NCBI GenBank assembly: GCA_016699635.1
Contig: CP064983.1
Location: 2,976,001 to 3,040,000, forward strand
Direction: 5' to 3'
Length of the DNA: 64,000 bases
Source of the DNA: Bacteroidota bacterium
GTDB taxonomy: Bacteria > Bacteroidota > Bacteroidia > AKYH767-A > OLB10
Every line of letters begins with the position of its first letter. Positions within the stretch are counted from its first letter, which is position 1. The translations under genes were made by a program, and so were the position numbers. Below, in pieces: positions 1 through 8,547 of this stretch. A model generated the notes under the pieces. It was not told the origin of the DNA and did no database searches. It saw only the letters and a program-made list of their open reading frames with translations.

Positions 1-350
1 TATATACTAATGAAGGAATTAAGTTGATTGACCTTACAGCAAATTCAAATTCATTAAACGATGCTACCAATGTTAATACAGCAATGAATGGTTCTAATCA
101 ATATACTGTTGATATTGATGGTTTCGTAAAACTACCGATAATCGGAAAAATTAAAATTCAGAATCTAACTACCAGAGAAGCCGATAAACTTCTTGAGCAA
201 CAATATGCCACATACTATAACAAGCCATTTGTGATAACAAAGGTTTTAAACAGAAGGGTATTGGTTTTTCCAGGAGAAGGTGGTGCCGGTAGAGTAGTTA
301 CATTAACCAATGAGAACACAACTCTTATTGAAGGACTTGCACTTGCAGGG
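1..350 (+). CDS. wza: Polysaccharide export protein, Wza-like (partial at both ends)
   Basis: The reading frame is open from the left window edge, so the 5' end lies outside. It encodes part of an outer-membrane polysaccharide export lipoprotein of the Wza/KpsD type, which forms the pore for capsule or exopolysaccharide. What is visible is the poly-export domain signature (DGFVKLPIIGKIKIQNLT, then a READKLL helix) and the start of the following SLBB-like domain, ending at LTNENTTLIEGLALAG. After about position 350 the frame runs straight into the first membrane segment of a Wzc-type kinase. The remaining SLBB repeats, the stop codon and the kinase start codon are missing. Wza followed by wzc is the standard gene order, so this looks like a deletion fusing neighbours. 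The family call is secure; the reality of the fusion is not. Confidence 0.8.
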
Positions 351-2714
351 CGCAATGTGGAGTGGTTCTTAATGTTTATGACACTTTCCATAATTGTTTG
401 GTATGTCATAGTTCGTTATACACCGCCAATGTATGAATCGGCAGCATTGATGAAGTTAAATACCGATAACAATGTTACCAAGGCATTAAATATTACGCGC
501 GATGTTTATCAGGAACAAAACAATGAAGTAGCCGGTAACCTTGAACTCATTCGTTCAAGTATAATTGTTGGTAAAGCAATAGCCACATTGCCTATGAGGG
601 TAACCTACATTTCCAAAGGCACATTGCTTGAAAACGAAATGTATAAATCGTGTCCATTTGAAGTAAACTTTTTGGTAAAAGACTCTTTATGGATGGACCG
701 GCCATTTTACCTTCAGTTTAACAATGAGAAGACATTTGTTTTGTCTTATACACCTGTTGGGCAAAGAGACCAAGTTGATGAAGAATATGAAATTAATAAA
801 TGGATTCATCTGAATGGAATTTCACTTCAAATAAATATTATTGATTTTCAGCGAATATTAAAATATCAATCACAACTAAAAAGAACACTTTTAAGTTTAT
901 TATTAATTCCGATAAGGCACTTATTAAGGATTTCAGTTCTAAGCTTTCAGTCATCATGGCTAATCCAGATGCCAAGACAATAAATATCAAAATCAAAGAA
1001 AAAAATGCTACTAAGGCAGCTGATATGTCCAATGCCATCAGCCAAGAGTTTTTGAAGTTTGATGTATTGAGAAGCAGAGAAGCTACAGACCGTATTCTTG
1101 AATTTATTGATACTACACTTTACAGAGTAAATAATGATCTCTCCGAGTCAGAGATGAATCTCGAACGATTTAAAAGTAATAACAGAATCATAACTCCGGA
1201 ATTGCTTGCATCTGACTTAAGTGATAAGATGAGTCAGCTGGAGCTCAGATTAACAGATTATACTTTAAATCTACTTGCTATATCTGAACTTAAAAAAACG
1301 ATAGAGAGTGAGAAGAAAGTTGATGAAAAAATGCTCAGTTTAACCGGAATTTATAAAACCGATGAGATAAAGGACGTGCTAAGTAATTTAAATATTTTAC
1401 TTGATAAACGCGAACAAGCTTTGATAATGGTTACTGATAAAGCAGAATATGTTCAAATGCTTTCCGGAAGAATTCAAAGACAGAAAGATTATTTACTGCA
1501 GTCTGTAGCTTATGAGGAAAATGGCATTAAGCAGAAAAAAGCAGAACTGGAATCGCAATATAGGAAACTGAACAGTAATTATTTGGGTATTCCTGAGCAA
1601 CAAACAGAATTTGAACGGTTACAGCGAATTTTCAATGTAAATGAAAAGTTCTATTCACTTTTACTTGAAAAGAAGGCAGAGTTTTCAATAACTCGTGCCG
1701 GATATGTTTCTAAAAATATTATTCTTGAAGCGGCACGTCCTGCACCTGCACCATATTATCCTAATAAAAGCCTGATACTTAGTTCATGTATTATGGTTGG
1801 GTTTGTTGCAAGTTTTTTATTGATATTTATTAAATATCTGTTTTATAATCAAATTGGGTCTCTTGAAGAAATTGCGCAATATACCGATGCGCCATTATTA
1901 GGAATTGTACCAAGATATAAAAGAGAAATTCCTATCTCGCAATTATTGGTTGACAAAAGTCCAAAATCTGTGATAGCAGAAGCTTTTCGTTCTATTCGAA
2001 CGAATCTTCAGTTTATCAATAATGATGATAAGCCGCAATTAATGGCGCTGACATCAACCATTTCAGGTGAGGGAAAAACATTTAATGCAATTAACCTCGC
2101 AGGTGTTATTTCATTTTCCGGAAAGAAAGTAATCATTCTCGACTTGGATATGCGTAAGCCTAAAATCCACCTGGGATTTAATGTGGAAAACAACAGAGGA
2201 ATGAGTACTATACTAATTGGTAAGGACACCATTGAAAACTGTATTAATCACAAGTGCACTCGAAAATCTTGATTTTATCACTGCGGGACCTATTCCACCA
2301 AATCCATCTGAGTTGATTATTAGCCCTAAAATGGATGAATTGCTTGAATATTTGAAAGTACGGTATGAAGTAATTATTGCCGATACACCTCCTGTTGGTG
2401 TTGTTAGTGATGGAATTCCTATGATTCAGAAGGCAGATTTTCCAATATATATTCTTCGTGCAAATTACAGTCGTAAAATGTTTATTCATAACATCAATAA
2501 AATTATTTCTGAAAATAAAGTACCACGACTTTCTGTAGTTTTAAATAGCGTTGATCAAACCAAACTCAAGTATGGATATGGTTATGGTTACGGCTATGGC
2601 TATGGTTATGGCTACGGATACAGTTATGGCTACGGCTATGGTTATTATTCCGAAGATGATAAAAAGCCAACAGGCTTCTGGAACAGAATTATTAGTTTTT
2701 TTATTAGGAAATAA
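351..2714 (+). CDS. wzc: Wzc-type tyrosine autokinase / chain-length regulator (two frameshifts)
   Basis: This is an inner-membrane BY-kinase that controls polymer length and export with Wza. In order it has a first membrane segment (WFLMFMTLSIIVWYVIVRY), a Wzz-type periplasmic region with long coiled coil, a second membrane segment near 1790-1840, and a cytoplasmic kinase domain. The kinase has Walker A (SGEGKT), Walker A' (VIILDLDMRKP) and Walker B (VIIADTPPVG). The tail is Tyr-rich, as expected for autophosphorylation. The start codon is missing because of the fusion with the wza fragment. Two frame changes interrupt it: one base appears lost from the T run at 845-848, and one A appears extra near 2252. 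Correcting both gives a continuous, normal protein, so sequence error is the likely cause. It is followed 6 bases later by rfbC. Confidence 0.88.
2571..2648 (+). repeat. Tyr-Gly dipeptide repeat tract in the Wzc tail
   Basis: A six-base repeat (TAT/TAC followed by GGN) encodes eight YG dipeptides, one YS, three more YG and a final YY, giving 14 tyrosines. Synonymous changes between units show it is maintained at protein level. Tyrosine clusters at this position are the autophosphorylation sites of BY-kinases. The tract is a likely site of slippage and copy-number variation. Confidence 0.9.
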
Positions 2715-2720
2715 CCTCCA

Positions 2721-3263
2721 ATGAAAATTATTAAAACTGCTTTAAACGGCATTTGTATTTTGCAGGCTGATGTTTTTTCAGATGAGCGGGGATATTTCTT
2801 GGAATCATATCATAAAGAGAAATTAAAAAACCTTGGTATAGAAGCAGAATTTTATCAGGACAACTTTTCATTGTCAGCCAAAAATGTACTTCGCGGCCTG
2901 CATTTTCAAAACCCTCCATTTGATCAGGGTAAACTGATAAAAGTTATTTCCGGTTCTGTGTTAGATGTTGTAGTTGATATTCGAAAATCTTCTGCTACTT
3001 ATGGAAAGAATTTTACAATAGAATTGAATTCAGAAGATCATTTGATGGTGTGGATTCCACCGGGTTTTGCGCATGGTTTTGTTTCTTTAGCAGAAAACAC
3101 CCTTTTTTATTATAAATGCACGAAGCCATATAATAAAGATTCTGAAGCAGGAATAATTTATAATGACCCTGCATTAAATATTAATTGGGGTGTAAATCAG
3201 CCGGTTTTATCAGAAAAAGATAAAATTTTACCAAATTTTAGTGATGCAACTATTTTGTTTTAA
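2721..3263 (+). CDS. rfbC: dTDP-4-dehydrorhamnose 3,5-epimerase
   Basis: RmlC/RfbC epimerises dTDP-4-keto-6-deoxyglucose at C3 and C5 on the route to dTDP-L-rhamnose. The protein is 180 residues, the usual family length. It carries the signatures DERGYF near the N-terminus, QDNFSLSAKNVLRGLHFQ with the catalytic His region, GSVLDVVVDIR, and PPGFAHGFVSL with the conserved GFAHGF core. It starts with ATG six bases after the kinase stop and is probably co-transcribed with the polysaccharide export genes. The other rml genes are not in this window. The gene is intact. Confidence 0.95.
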   Translation: MKIIKTALNGICILQADVFSDERGYFLESYHKEKLKNLGIEAEFYQDNFSLSAKNVLRGLHFQNPPFDQGKLIKVISGSVLDVVVDIRKSSATYGKNFTIELNSEDHLMVWIPPGFAHGFVSLAENTLFYYKCTKPYNKDSEAGIIYNDPALNINWGVNQPVLSEKDKILPNFSDATILF

Positions 3264-3283
3264 ATTTCTATACTATACTTTTG
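3254..3283 (+). promoter_or_regulatory. Bacteroidota-type promoter for the WecA/MraY-type gene
   Basis: A TTTG -33 element at 3254-3257 is followed, after 18 bases, by TACTTTTG at 3276-3283, a perfect match to the TAnnTTTG -7 consensus. The -33 element overlaps the 3' end of rfbC. Transcription would begin about 70 bases before the ATG at 3363, leaving a moderately long leader. Confidence 0.65.
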
Positions 3284-3362
3284 CTCTAATTAAGTATAAC
3301 AATAACCCCACCAACACATCTCATGCAGGCGTAGCATCAATGGTTGGTTTAATTCAAACAAA

Positions 3363-4496
3363 ATGAAAGACATTGTAAACCACAACTATCATTTATTTAT
3401 TTATGCCGTATTGTTTTTAGGATCACTGGCATTTTCATTTTTAATTAACTCATTGTTTTTACGTTTCTTTTTTACTTTAGGAATTCGAAATACAAATGAC
3501 GGAACTGTAATCCGATGGGGCTCCATGTCCAAGCCTGCCGTAGGTGGATTGTCATTCTATATTGTATTCTTGCTTTCGTTGGCAACATACTCTGTTTTTT
3601 TTAATAATAATGATGCATTATACAACTCTCAGTTTATGGGGTTTATCATGGCAATGGCAATTGGGTTCCTGATTGGCCTTGCTGACGATGCTTATAACAC
3701 AAAACCTGTACTTAAATTTCTTGCTCAGGTATTATGCGCATTTAGTTTTATTTTTACCGGCACCTATATTGACCTTTTCGATAACATGATTCTCAATTAT
3801 CTTTTAACAATATTCTGGGTGGTTGGAATCATGAATTCTGTAAATATGCTCGATAATATGGATGGTATTACTTCAACTGTCAGTTTGGGTGTAATAATTT
3901 CTGCAGTTGTAGTCATCACAATGAGTAATGATATTAATAACCTTTATCTTGCTTCAATCATCGGACTTTCAGCAGGACAAGGCTTTTTATATTTTAACTG
4001 GCATCCTTCAAAAATGTATATGGGCGACACAGGCAGTCAGTTTCTTGGAGTATTTCTTGCCGGTATAGGAATCATGTTTTTCTGGAACAATCCATATCAT
4101 ATAACAGAGTCGCTTCCTATCAAAAAAATTCTGACTGTAGCCATTGCATTTTTACTTCCTTTAGTTGATACCACTGTTGTTGTTGTAAACAGAATCAGTA
4201 AAGGTAAAAGTCCCTTCATAGGAGGTAAAGATCATACAACTCATAGTTTAGCCTATCTGGGATTAAAAGATAATCAGGTAGCTTGGGTTTATGCTGCAAT
4301 TTCATTAATATCTGTAATCTTAGTTTATGTGTTAAATTTCCTGATAACCACTTGGGATATTTTATATACCGTAATTTTTGCCGGATATTTTCTTATCGTT
4401 CTGGCTGTGTTTTTTTATACAACATCACGCATCAGAGTTACAACAAAGAAACCTGCTGAGGCAACTCCTGCATATTCCACATCGCACTATAATTAA
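3363..4496 (+). CDS. WecA/MraY-family undecaprenyl-phosphate sugar-1-phosphate transferase
   Basis: This polytopic membrane enzyme (377 residues, about ten membrane segments) transfers a sugar-1-phosphate, usually GlcNAc-1-P, from UDP-sugar to undecaprenyl phosphate to start glycan synthesis. Family motifs are all present: VGGLSF near residue 60, the Asp pair in GLADDAYNTKP at about 105-115, NMLDNMDG at about 161-168, MGDTGSQFLG near 220, and the cytosolic His loop GGKDHTTH near 290. The HTTH loop and lack of MraY-specific features favour WecA/TagO-type function over peptidoglycan MraY. The context (polysaccharide export, rfbC) agrees. It has its own promoter. The exact sugar substrate cannot be read from the sequence. 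Confidence 0.88.
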   Translation: MKDIVNHNYHLFIYAVLFLGSLAFSFLINSLFLRFFFTLGIRNTNDGTVIRWGSMSKPAVGGLSFYIVFLLSLATYSVFFNNNDALYNSQFMGFIMAMAIGFLIGLADDAYNTKPVLKFLAQVLCAFSFIFTGTYIDLFDNMILNYLLTIFWVVGIMNSVNMLDNMDGITSTVSLGVIISAVVVITMSNDINNLYLASIIGLSAGQGFLYFNWHPSKMYMGDTGSQFLGVFLAGIGIMFFWNNPYHITESLPIKKILTVAIAFLLPLVDTTVVVVNRISKGKSPFIGGKDHTTHSLAYLGLKDNQVAWVYAAISLISVILVYVLNFLITTWDILYTVIFAGYFLIVLAVFFYTTSRIRVTTKKPAEATPAYSTSHYN

Positions 4497-4563
4497 TTCA
4501 GCCTGCTTTTTATTTAGTTTAAGGAATTGTTATATTCTGTAATTTTATGGCGTTACAGATTTC

Positions 4564-5172
4564 ATGACACTTTACATCATCATTGCCAACGTTTTATTGA
4601 GTTTGATATGTTTTAGAAACAATGAGTTGTTGTCTAAAATGATTTTTAATCCTTATATGGTATCTCAACACAAACAATGGTACCGATTTATTACATCAGG
4701 GTTTGTCCATGCAGATTTTTTGCATCTCTTTCTGAATATGTTTGTGCTATACAGTTTCGGTCCTATAGTTGAAAATCATTTTACACTGATAAACGGTGAA
4801 AGTGGTTCCATACTATTCCTGATTTATTATTTAATGGGATTGGTTGTTTCAATCTTGCCAACATACTTCCGCAACAAAGACAATCAGTTCTACAATAGCC
4901 TTGGCGCATCCGGTAGCGTGTCTGCGGTGCTGTTTAGTTTTATTTTATTTTTTCCCTTACAGAAAATTTATCTCTATGGGCTGTTAGGTATTCCTGGAAT
5001 TCTTGCAGGTGTAGGTTATTTGTGGCTGTCGAGTTACATGGATAAAAAGGGAGGAGATAACATCAATCATAATGCGCATTTTTGGGGTGCTGTGTATGGT
5101 TTTGTTTTTCCAATAACATTTGCACCGGGATTAATACTTACTTTCTTTGATCAACTAACAGGTATGCTCTGA
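4564..5172 (+). CDS. Rhomboid-family intramembrane serine protease
   Basis: This six-segment membrane protein of 202 residues cleaves membrane-embedded substrates. The core motifs of the family are visible: HLFLNM with the conserved His/Asn near residues 54-59, GASG with nucleophile Ser116, and the catalytic His172 in NAHFWGA. The dyad is therefore intact. The N-terminus is short, without an extra cytosolic domain. Its stop codon overlaps the start of the next gene (ATGA), which indicates translational coupling with gmhB. Natural substrates are unknown. In Bacteroidota, rhomboids of this kind are common single genes without a fixed pathway. Confidence 0.9.
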   Translation: MTLYIIIANVLLSLICFRNNELLSKMIFNPYMVSQHKQWYRFITSGFVHADFLHLFLNMFVLYSFGPIVENHFTLINGESGSILFLIYYLMGLVVSILPTYFRNKDNQFYNSLGASGSVSAVLFSFILFFPLQKIYLYGLLGIPGILAGVGYLWLSSYMDKKGGDNINHNAHFWGAVYGFVFPITFAPGLILTFFDQLTGML

Positions 5173-5684
5173 TGATTAATTCAAACAAAGCAATTTTCTT
5201 TGACCGAGATGGAGTAATCAATGACAATACTTTGTATTATACTTATAAAATTGCTGATGTTGTTTTTAATGACGGCATCTTTGATGCTATGAAAATATTT
5301 CAGGACAATGGTTATTTAATTTTTGTTGTTACCAATCAAAGTGGCATTGCAAAAGGAGTTTATACTCATAATGATGTTCTTGCAGTACATCAATTTATGT
5401 CAGCAGAATTTAAGAAGAAAAGCATAACTATAACAAATTATTATTATTGCCCACATCATCCTGAGAAGAGTAAATGCCTTTGCCGCAAACCCGATAGCCT
5501 GTTGTTAGAAAAGGCCATTGCACGTTATAAGGTTGATAAGAATAATGCACACTTTATCGGTGATATGGAAACAGACATGATTGCTGCAAACAGAGCAGGA
5601 GTAAAGGGTCATCTGATTGAATCAAACAGCAATATTGTTGAATTAGCAAGAAAAATCTGTCAGCATGAAGTGGGCGTATTATGA
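5172..5684 (+). CDS. gmhB: D-glycero-D-manno-heptose 1,7-bisphosphate phosphatase (HAD family)
   Basis: GmhB-type HAD phosphatase of 170 residues, acting in ADP-heptose synthesis for lipopolysaccharide. Catalytic Asp11 and Asp13 sit in FFDRDGVIND. Motif II is VVTNQSG, and motif IV is FIGDMETDMIAANRAG. The structural zinc loop typical of GmhB and histidinol-phosphatases is seen as CPHHPEKSKCLCRKP. Without the other heptose genes nearby, a related sugar phosphatase role is possible. The start overlaps the rhomboid stop, and the end overlaps the next gene by 20 bases, so this is a tight operon. Confidence 0.85.
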   Translation: MINSNKAIFFDRDGVINDNTLYYTYKIADVVFNDGIFDAMKIFQDNGYLIFVVTNQSGIAKGVYTHNDVLAVHQFMSAEFKKKSITITNYYYCPHHPEKSKCLCRKPDSLLLEKAIARYKVDKNNAHFIGDMETDMIAANRAGVKGHLIESNSNIVELARKICQHEVGVL

Positions 5685-6495
5685 TGGACAATGGGTTGAT
5701 GCCGCAACTCCCGTTCTGAAGCTAAACAATAGAGGATTTATTTATGGCGATGGACTTTTTGAATCCATTCGTTGCAGTAGGGGTAAAGCAAATTTTTTGT
5801 CACTACATATTGAACGCTTACTTGCAGGGGTTGCTGTTCTGAATCTTAAGTGCGATTTTATAACTGAAGATTATCTACGTGAAATTATTTTAGAGATGAA
5901 TCAAAGAAATAATTTTACAGATGGCAGCAAACTACGATTGTTGATTACGCGAAATGCCGGAGGCACTTACCTGCCTGAACAGAACAATGCCTCACTATGT
6001 ATGCTTCCAATAACTGCAGTAGAATCTGAATATACAATACCTAAGTGTTTTATTGAATTAGGAATTTATAGTGAGCAACAAAAACCAATTAACAAACTTT
6101 CCGGATTTAAAAACTGTAATAGCCTTCTTTATGTTTTAGCATCAATATATGCACAAGAAATGAAATTTGATGACTGTCTGATATTAAATAGCAAAAACAT
6201 GCTTTGTGAAGCAACGGCATCTAATGTGTTTTGGCTGAAAGGGAATAAGGTTTATACAACACCATTATCTTCAGGCTGTGTGAATGGTGTGATGCGTAAA
6301 GTTATTATTCAGCTGACTAGTGCTATAGAACAGGATATTTCAATAGAACAATTAATTGATGTTGATGAAATATTTCTTACCAATACAGGCTCAGGTATCA
6401 GACCGGTGAATAAAATGCAGGGTAAAGTATTTGGAACTAATTTTGGCATGCAACTTACTAATCGGCTTAATAATTTTATTATAGAACAAAAATGA
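5665..6495 (+). CDS. Class IV PLP aminotransferase (PabC/IlvE/D-amino-acid type)
   Basis: This 276-residue fold-type IV PLP enzyme resembles 4-amino-4-deoxychorismate lyase, branched-chain aminotransferase and D-amino-acid aminotransferase. The signature NNRGFIYGDGLFESIR lies near residues 21-36. The PLP lysine is Lys149 in SGFKNCNS, and the PLP-binding Glu is in LCEATASNVFW. The phosphate-cup motif TNTGSGIRPV is near the C-terminus. The IlvE-specific substrate loop is not obvious, and the length fits PabC, but substrate cannot be assigned with confidence. It overlaps gmhB and, by the ATGA at its stop, mnmE. Confidence 0.85.
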   Translation: MKWAYYDGQWVDAATPVLKLNNRGFIYGDGLFESIRCSRGKANFLSLHIERLLAGVAVLNLKCDFITEDYLREIILEMNQRNNFTDGSKLRLLITRNAGGTYLPEQNNASLCMLPITAVESEYTIPKCFIELGIYSEQQKPINKLSGFKNCNSLLYVLASIYAQEMKFDDCLILNSKNMLCEATASNVFWLKGNKVYTTPLSSGCVNGVMRKVIIQLTSAIEQDISIEQLIDVDEIFLTNTGSGIRPVNKMQGKVFGTNFGMQLTNRLNNFIIEQK

Positions 6496-7898
6496 TATTA
6501 CAGACTGACACCATTTGTGCTTTAATTACACCACCAGGTCGTGGTACTGTTGGTGTGATCAGAATATCTGGAATGAAAACATTTGAAATTATTTCAAAAA
6601 TATTTACTCCAGCTAATAAAACTTTGTCAACTTCAGAGTTAGAACACCAACGTATTTATTTTGGAAAAATAGTTGACAAAAATGATTTGATTGATGAAGT
6701 ACTTGTCTCCATATTTAAATCTCCTGCAACATATACCGGTGAAGATGTTGCTGAAATTAGTTGTCATGGGTCAGGTTATATCAGACAAAGAATTTTACAA
6801 CTGATTATGCAATCTGGTGCTGTGATGGCAAAACCCGGTGAGTTTACCATGAGAGCTTACTTGAATGGGAAGATGGATCTTGCACAGGCGGAAGCTGTAG
6901 CAGATATCATTGAGGCAGAAAACTGTATTTCGCATCATGCAGCCATGCAGCAAATGCGTGGCGGTTATTCTGAAGAAATAAAATCACTGCGCGATCAGTT
7001 AATAAAGTTTGCCGCCCTCATTGAACTTGAGCTTGACTTTAGTGAAGAAGATGTTGAGTTTGCCAGTCGCGCAGAACTAAAAACACTTGTTTTAAATGTG
7101 CAAAGTAAGATTGAACATCTGCTTAAAAGTTTTGAATTAGGCAATGTCTTGAAAAATGGAGTTCCTGTTGTAATTGCCGGCAAGCCTAATGTTGGTAAGT
7201 CAACCTTGTTAAATGCATTGCTCAATGAAGAACGGGCAATTGTGAGTGATATTGCTGGCACACCACGTGACAACATTGAAGACGAATTGAATGTTGACGG
7301 AATTCGATTTAGATTTATTGATACTGCAGGTATTCGTAAGACTGACGATGCCATAGAAAGCATTGGTGTGAAAAGAACATTTGCTAAAGCAAATGAGGCA
7401 AAGACTATTTTATTTCTTTTTGATCCAATGGAATCATCACCTGCAGATTTAAAAAATGAAATTTTGCAATTGCAGAATGAACTTGGAATTTCTGATAATG
7501 AATTGCAGAAGAAAGTTTTGTTTGTTGCAAATAAATCTGATGCATTAAGTACTAACTTTGATATGCATAGTTATGATAAATGTGGTGTGGTAATATTGAT
7601 ATCAGCAAAGAATAAATCAAATCTCAATTTATTGAAAGAAACATTAATAGAACGCTCAGGTATTGATGGTGTTGCTTTGAATGAGTCTGTTGTTACCAAT
7701 GCAAGACATGCAATATCGTTATCGCAGGCAAAATCTGCTCTGGATTTATTTCTTCAGGGAATGGAAGATGGAATCAGCAATGATTTACTTTCGACACACA
7801 TCAGAGATGCAATTTATTCTTTAGGGGAGATTACAGGGCAAGTGTCAACTGAAGACCTACTTGATTATATCTTTAGTCAATTTTGTATCGGAAAGTAA
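6492..7898 (+). CDS. mnmE: tRNA modification GTPase MnmE
   Basis: MnmE works with MnmG to place the 5-(carboxymethyl)aminomethyl group on wobble U34 of several tRNAs. The protein has 468 residues, normal for the family. The N-terminal folate-binding domain starts ALITPPGRGTVGVIRISG. A central helical region follows, then the G domain with P-loop GKPNVGKS at about 230-237, the switch TPRD, DTAG and NKSD. It ends in the diagnostic FCIGK motif whose Cys is needed for activity. Intact and coupled to the preceding gene by a four-base overlap. Confidence 0.97.
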   Translation: MILQTDTICALITPPGRGTVGVIRISGMKTFEIISKIFTPANKTLSTSELEHQRIYFGKIVDKNDLIDEVLVSIFKSPATYTGEDVAEISCHGSGYIRQRILQLIMQSGAVMAKPGEFTMRAYLNGKMDLAQAEAVADIIEAENCISHHAAMQQMRGGYSEEIKSLRDQLIKFAALIELELDFSEEDVEFASRAELKTLVLNVQSKIEHLLKSFELGNVLKNGVPVVIAGKPNVGKSTLLNALLNEERAIVSDIAGTPRDNIEDELNVDGIRFRFIDTAGIRKTDDAIESIGVKRTFAKANEAKTILFLFDPMESSPADLKNEILQLQNELGISDNELQKKVLFVANKSDALSTNFDMHSYDKCGVVILISAKNKSNLNLLKETLIERSGIDGVALNESVVTNARHAISLSQAKSALDLFLQGMEDGISNDLLSTHIRDAIYSLGEITGQVSTEDLLDYIFSQFCIGK

Positions 7899-7900
7899 AT

Positions 7901-8467
7901 ATGTCTCATAAACTTTACATTAAAAATATGGTTTGCAACCGCTGTATTATGGCAGTTCAAAAGTTGCTGGAAGATAGTGGCTTCATTACAACAGATGTTC
8001 AGTTGGGTGAAGTGACTATTCAGGTAACACCAGATGAAGCAGAAAAGAAACAATTGCAGGATAATTTAAAAAAGTTGGGTTTTGAATTGATTGATGATAA
8101 GAAAAGCCGAATCATAGAAAAAATAAAAACATTAATTATTGATTTGGTTCATCATCATGATGGTGAGTTAAAAAAGAATCTTTCAGAAGTATTGAGTAAT
8201 GAGTTAAAGCATGATTATACATACTTGTCAAATCTTTTTTCAGAAGTAGAAGGTACTACAATCGAAAAGTATTTTATTGCTCAGAAAATAGAACGTGTTA
8301 AAGAGCTATTAGTGTATGATGAATTGTCATTAAGTGAAATTGCATTCAGACTGAATTATTCTAGTGTAGCTTATTTGAGTAATCAATTCAAGAAGGTGAC
8401 AGGATTAACTCCAAGTCATTTTAAACAAATTAAGGCGGAAAAGCGCAAGCCTTTAGACAAGGTGTAA
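7901..8467 (+). CDS. AraC-type regulator with N-terminal heavy-metal-associated domain
   Basis: A 188-residue protein starting at the ATG three bases after the mnmE stop; an upstream in-frame TTG inside mnmE is less likely. Residues 1-65 look like an HMA ferredoxin-like fold with a CNRC metal-binding pair (Cys12, Cys15). Residues about 85-188 are an AraC/XylS DNA-binding domain with two helix-turn-helices, including LSLSEIAFRLNYSSVAYLSNQFKKVTGLTPSHFK. The following genes encode a copper ATPase and a small HMA chaperone, so I infer a metal (probably Cu(I)) responsive regulator of this module. The ligand and target sites are not shown by the sequence. Confidence 0.85.
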   Translation: MSHKLYIKNMVCNRCIMAVQKLLEDSGFITTDVQLGEVTIQVTPDEAEKKQLQDNLKKLGFELIDDKKSRIIEKIKTLIIDLVHHHDGELKKNLSEVLSNELKHDYTYLSNLFSEVEGTTIEKYFIAQKIERVKELLVYDELSLSEIAFRLNYSSVAYLSNQFKKVTGLTPSHFKQIKAEKRKPLDKV

Positions 8468-8547
8468 ATTTTACAATTCATTTCCATAAAACTATAACGT
8501 TTTTTGATTTCATTCTTTGCACCTTTGCAGTGTAAATTTGCTTTGAT

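Noticed and set aside
6995..7363. 122-codon antisense frame inside mnmE
   Set aside because: Ser-rich low-complexity translation typical of an antisense shadow of a strongly conserved gene.
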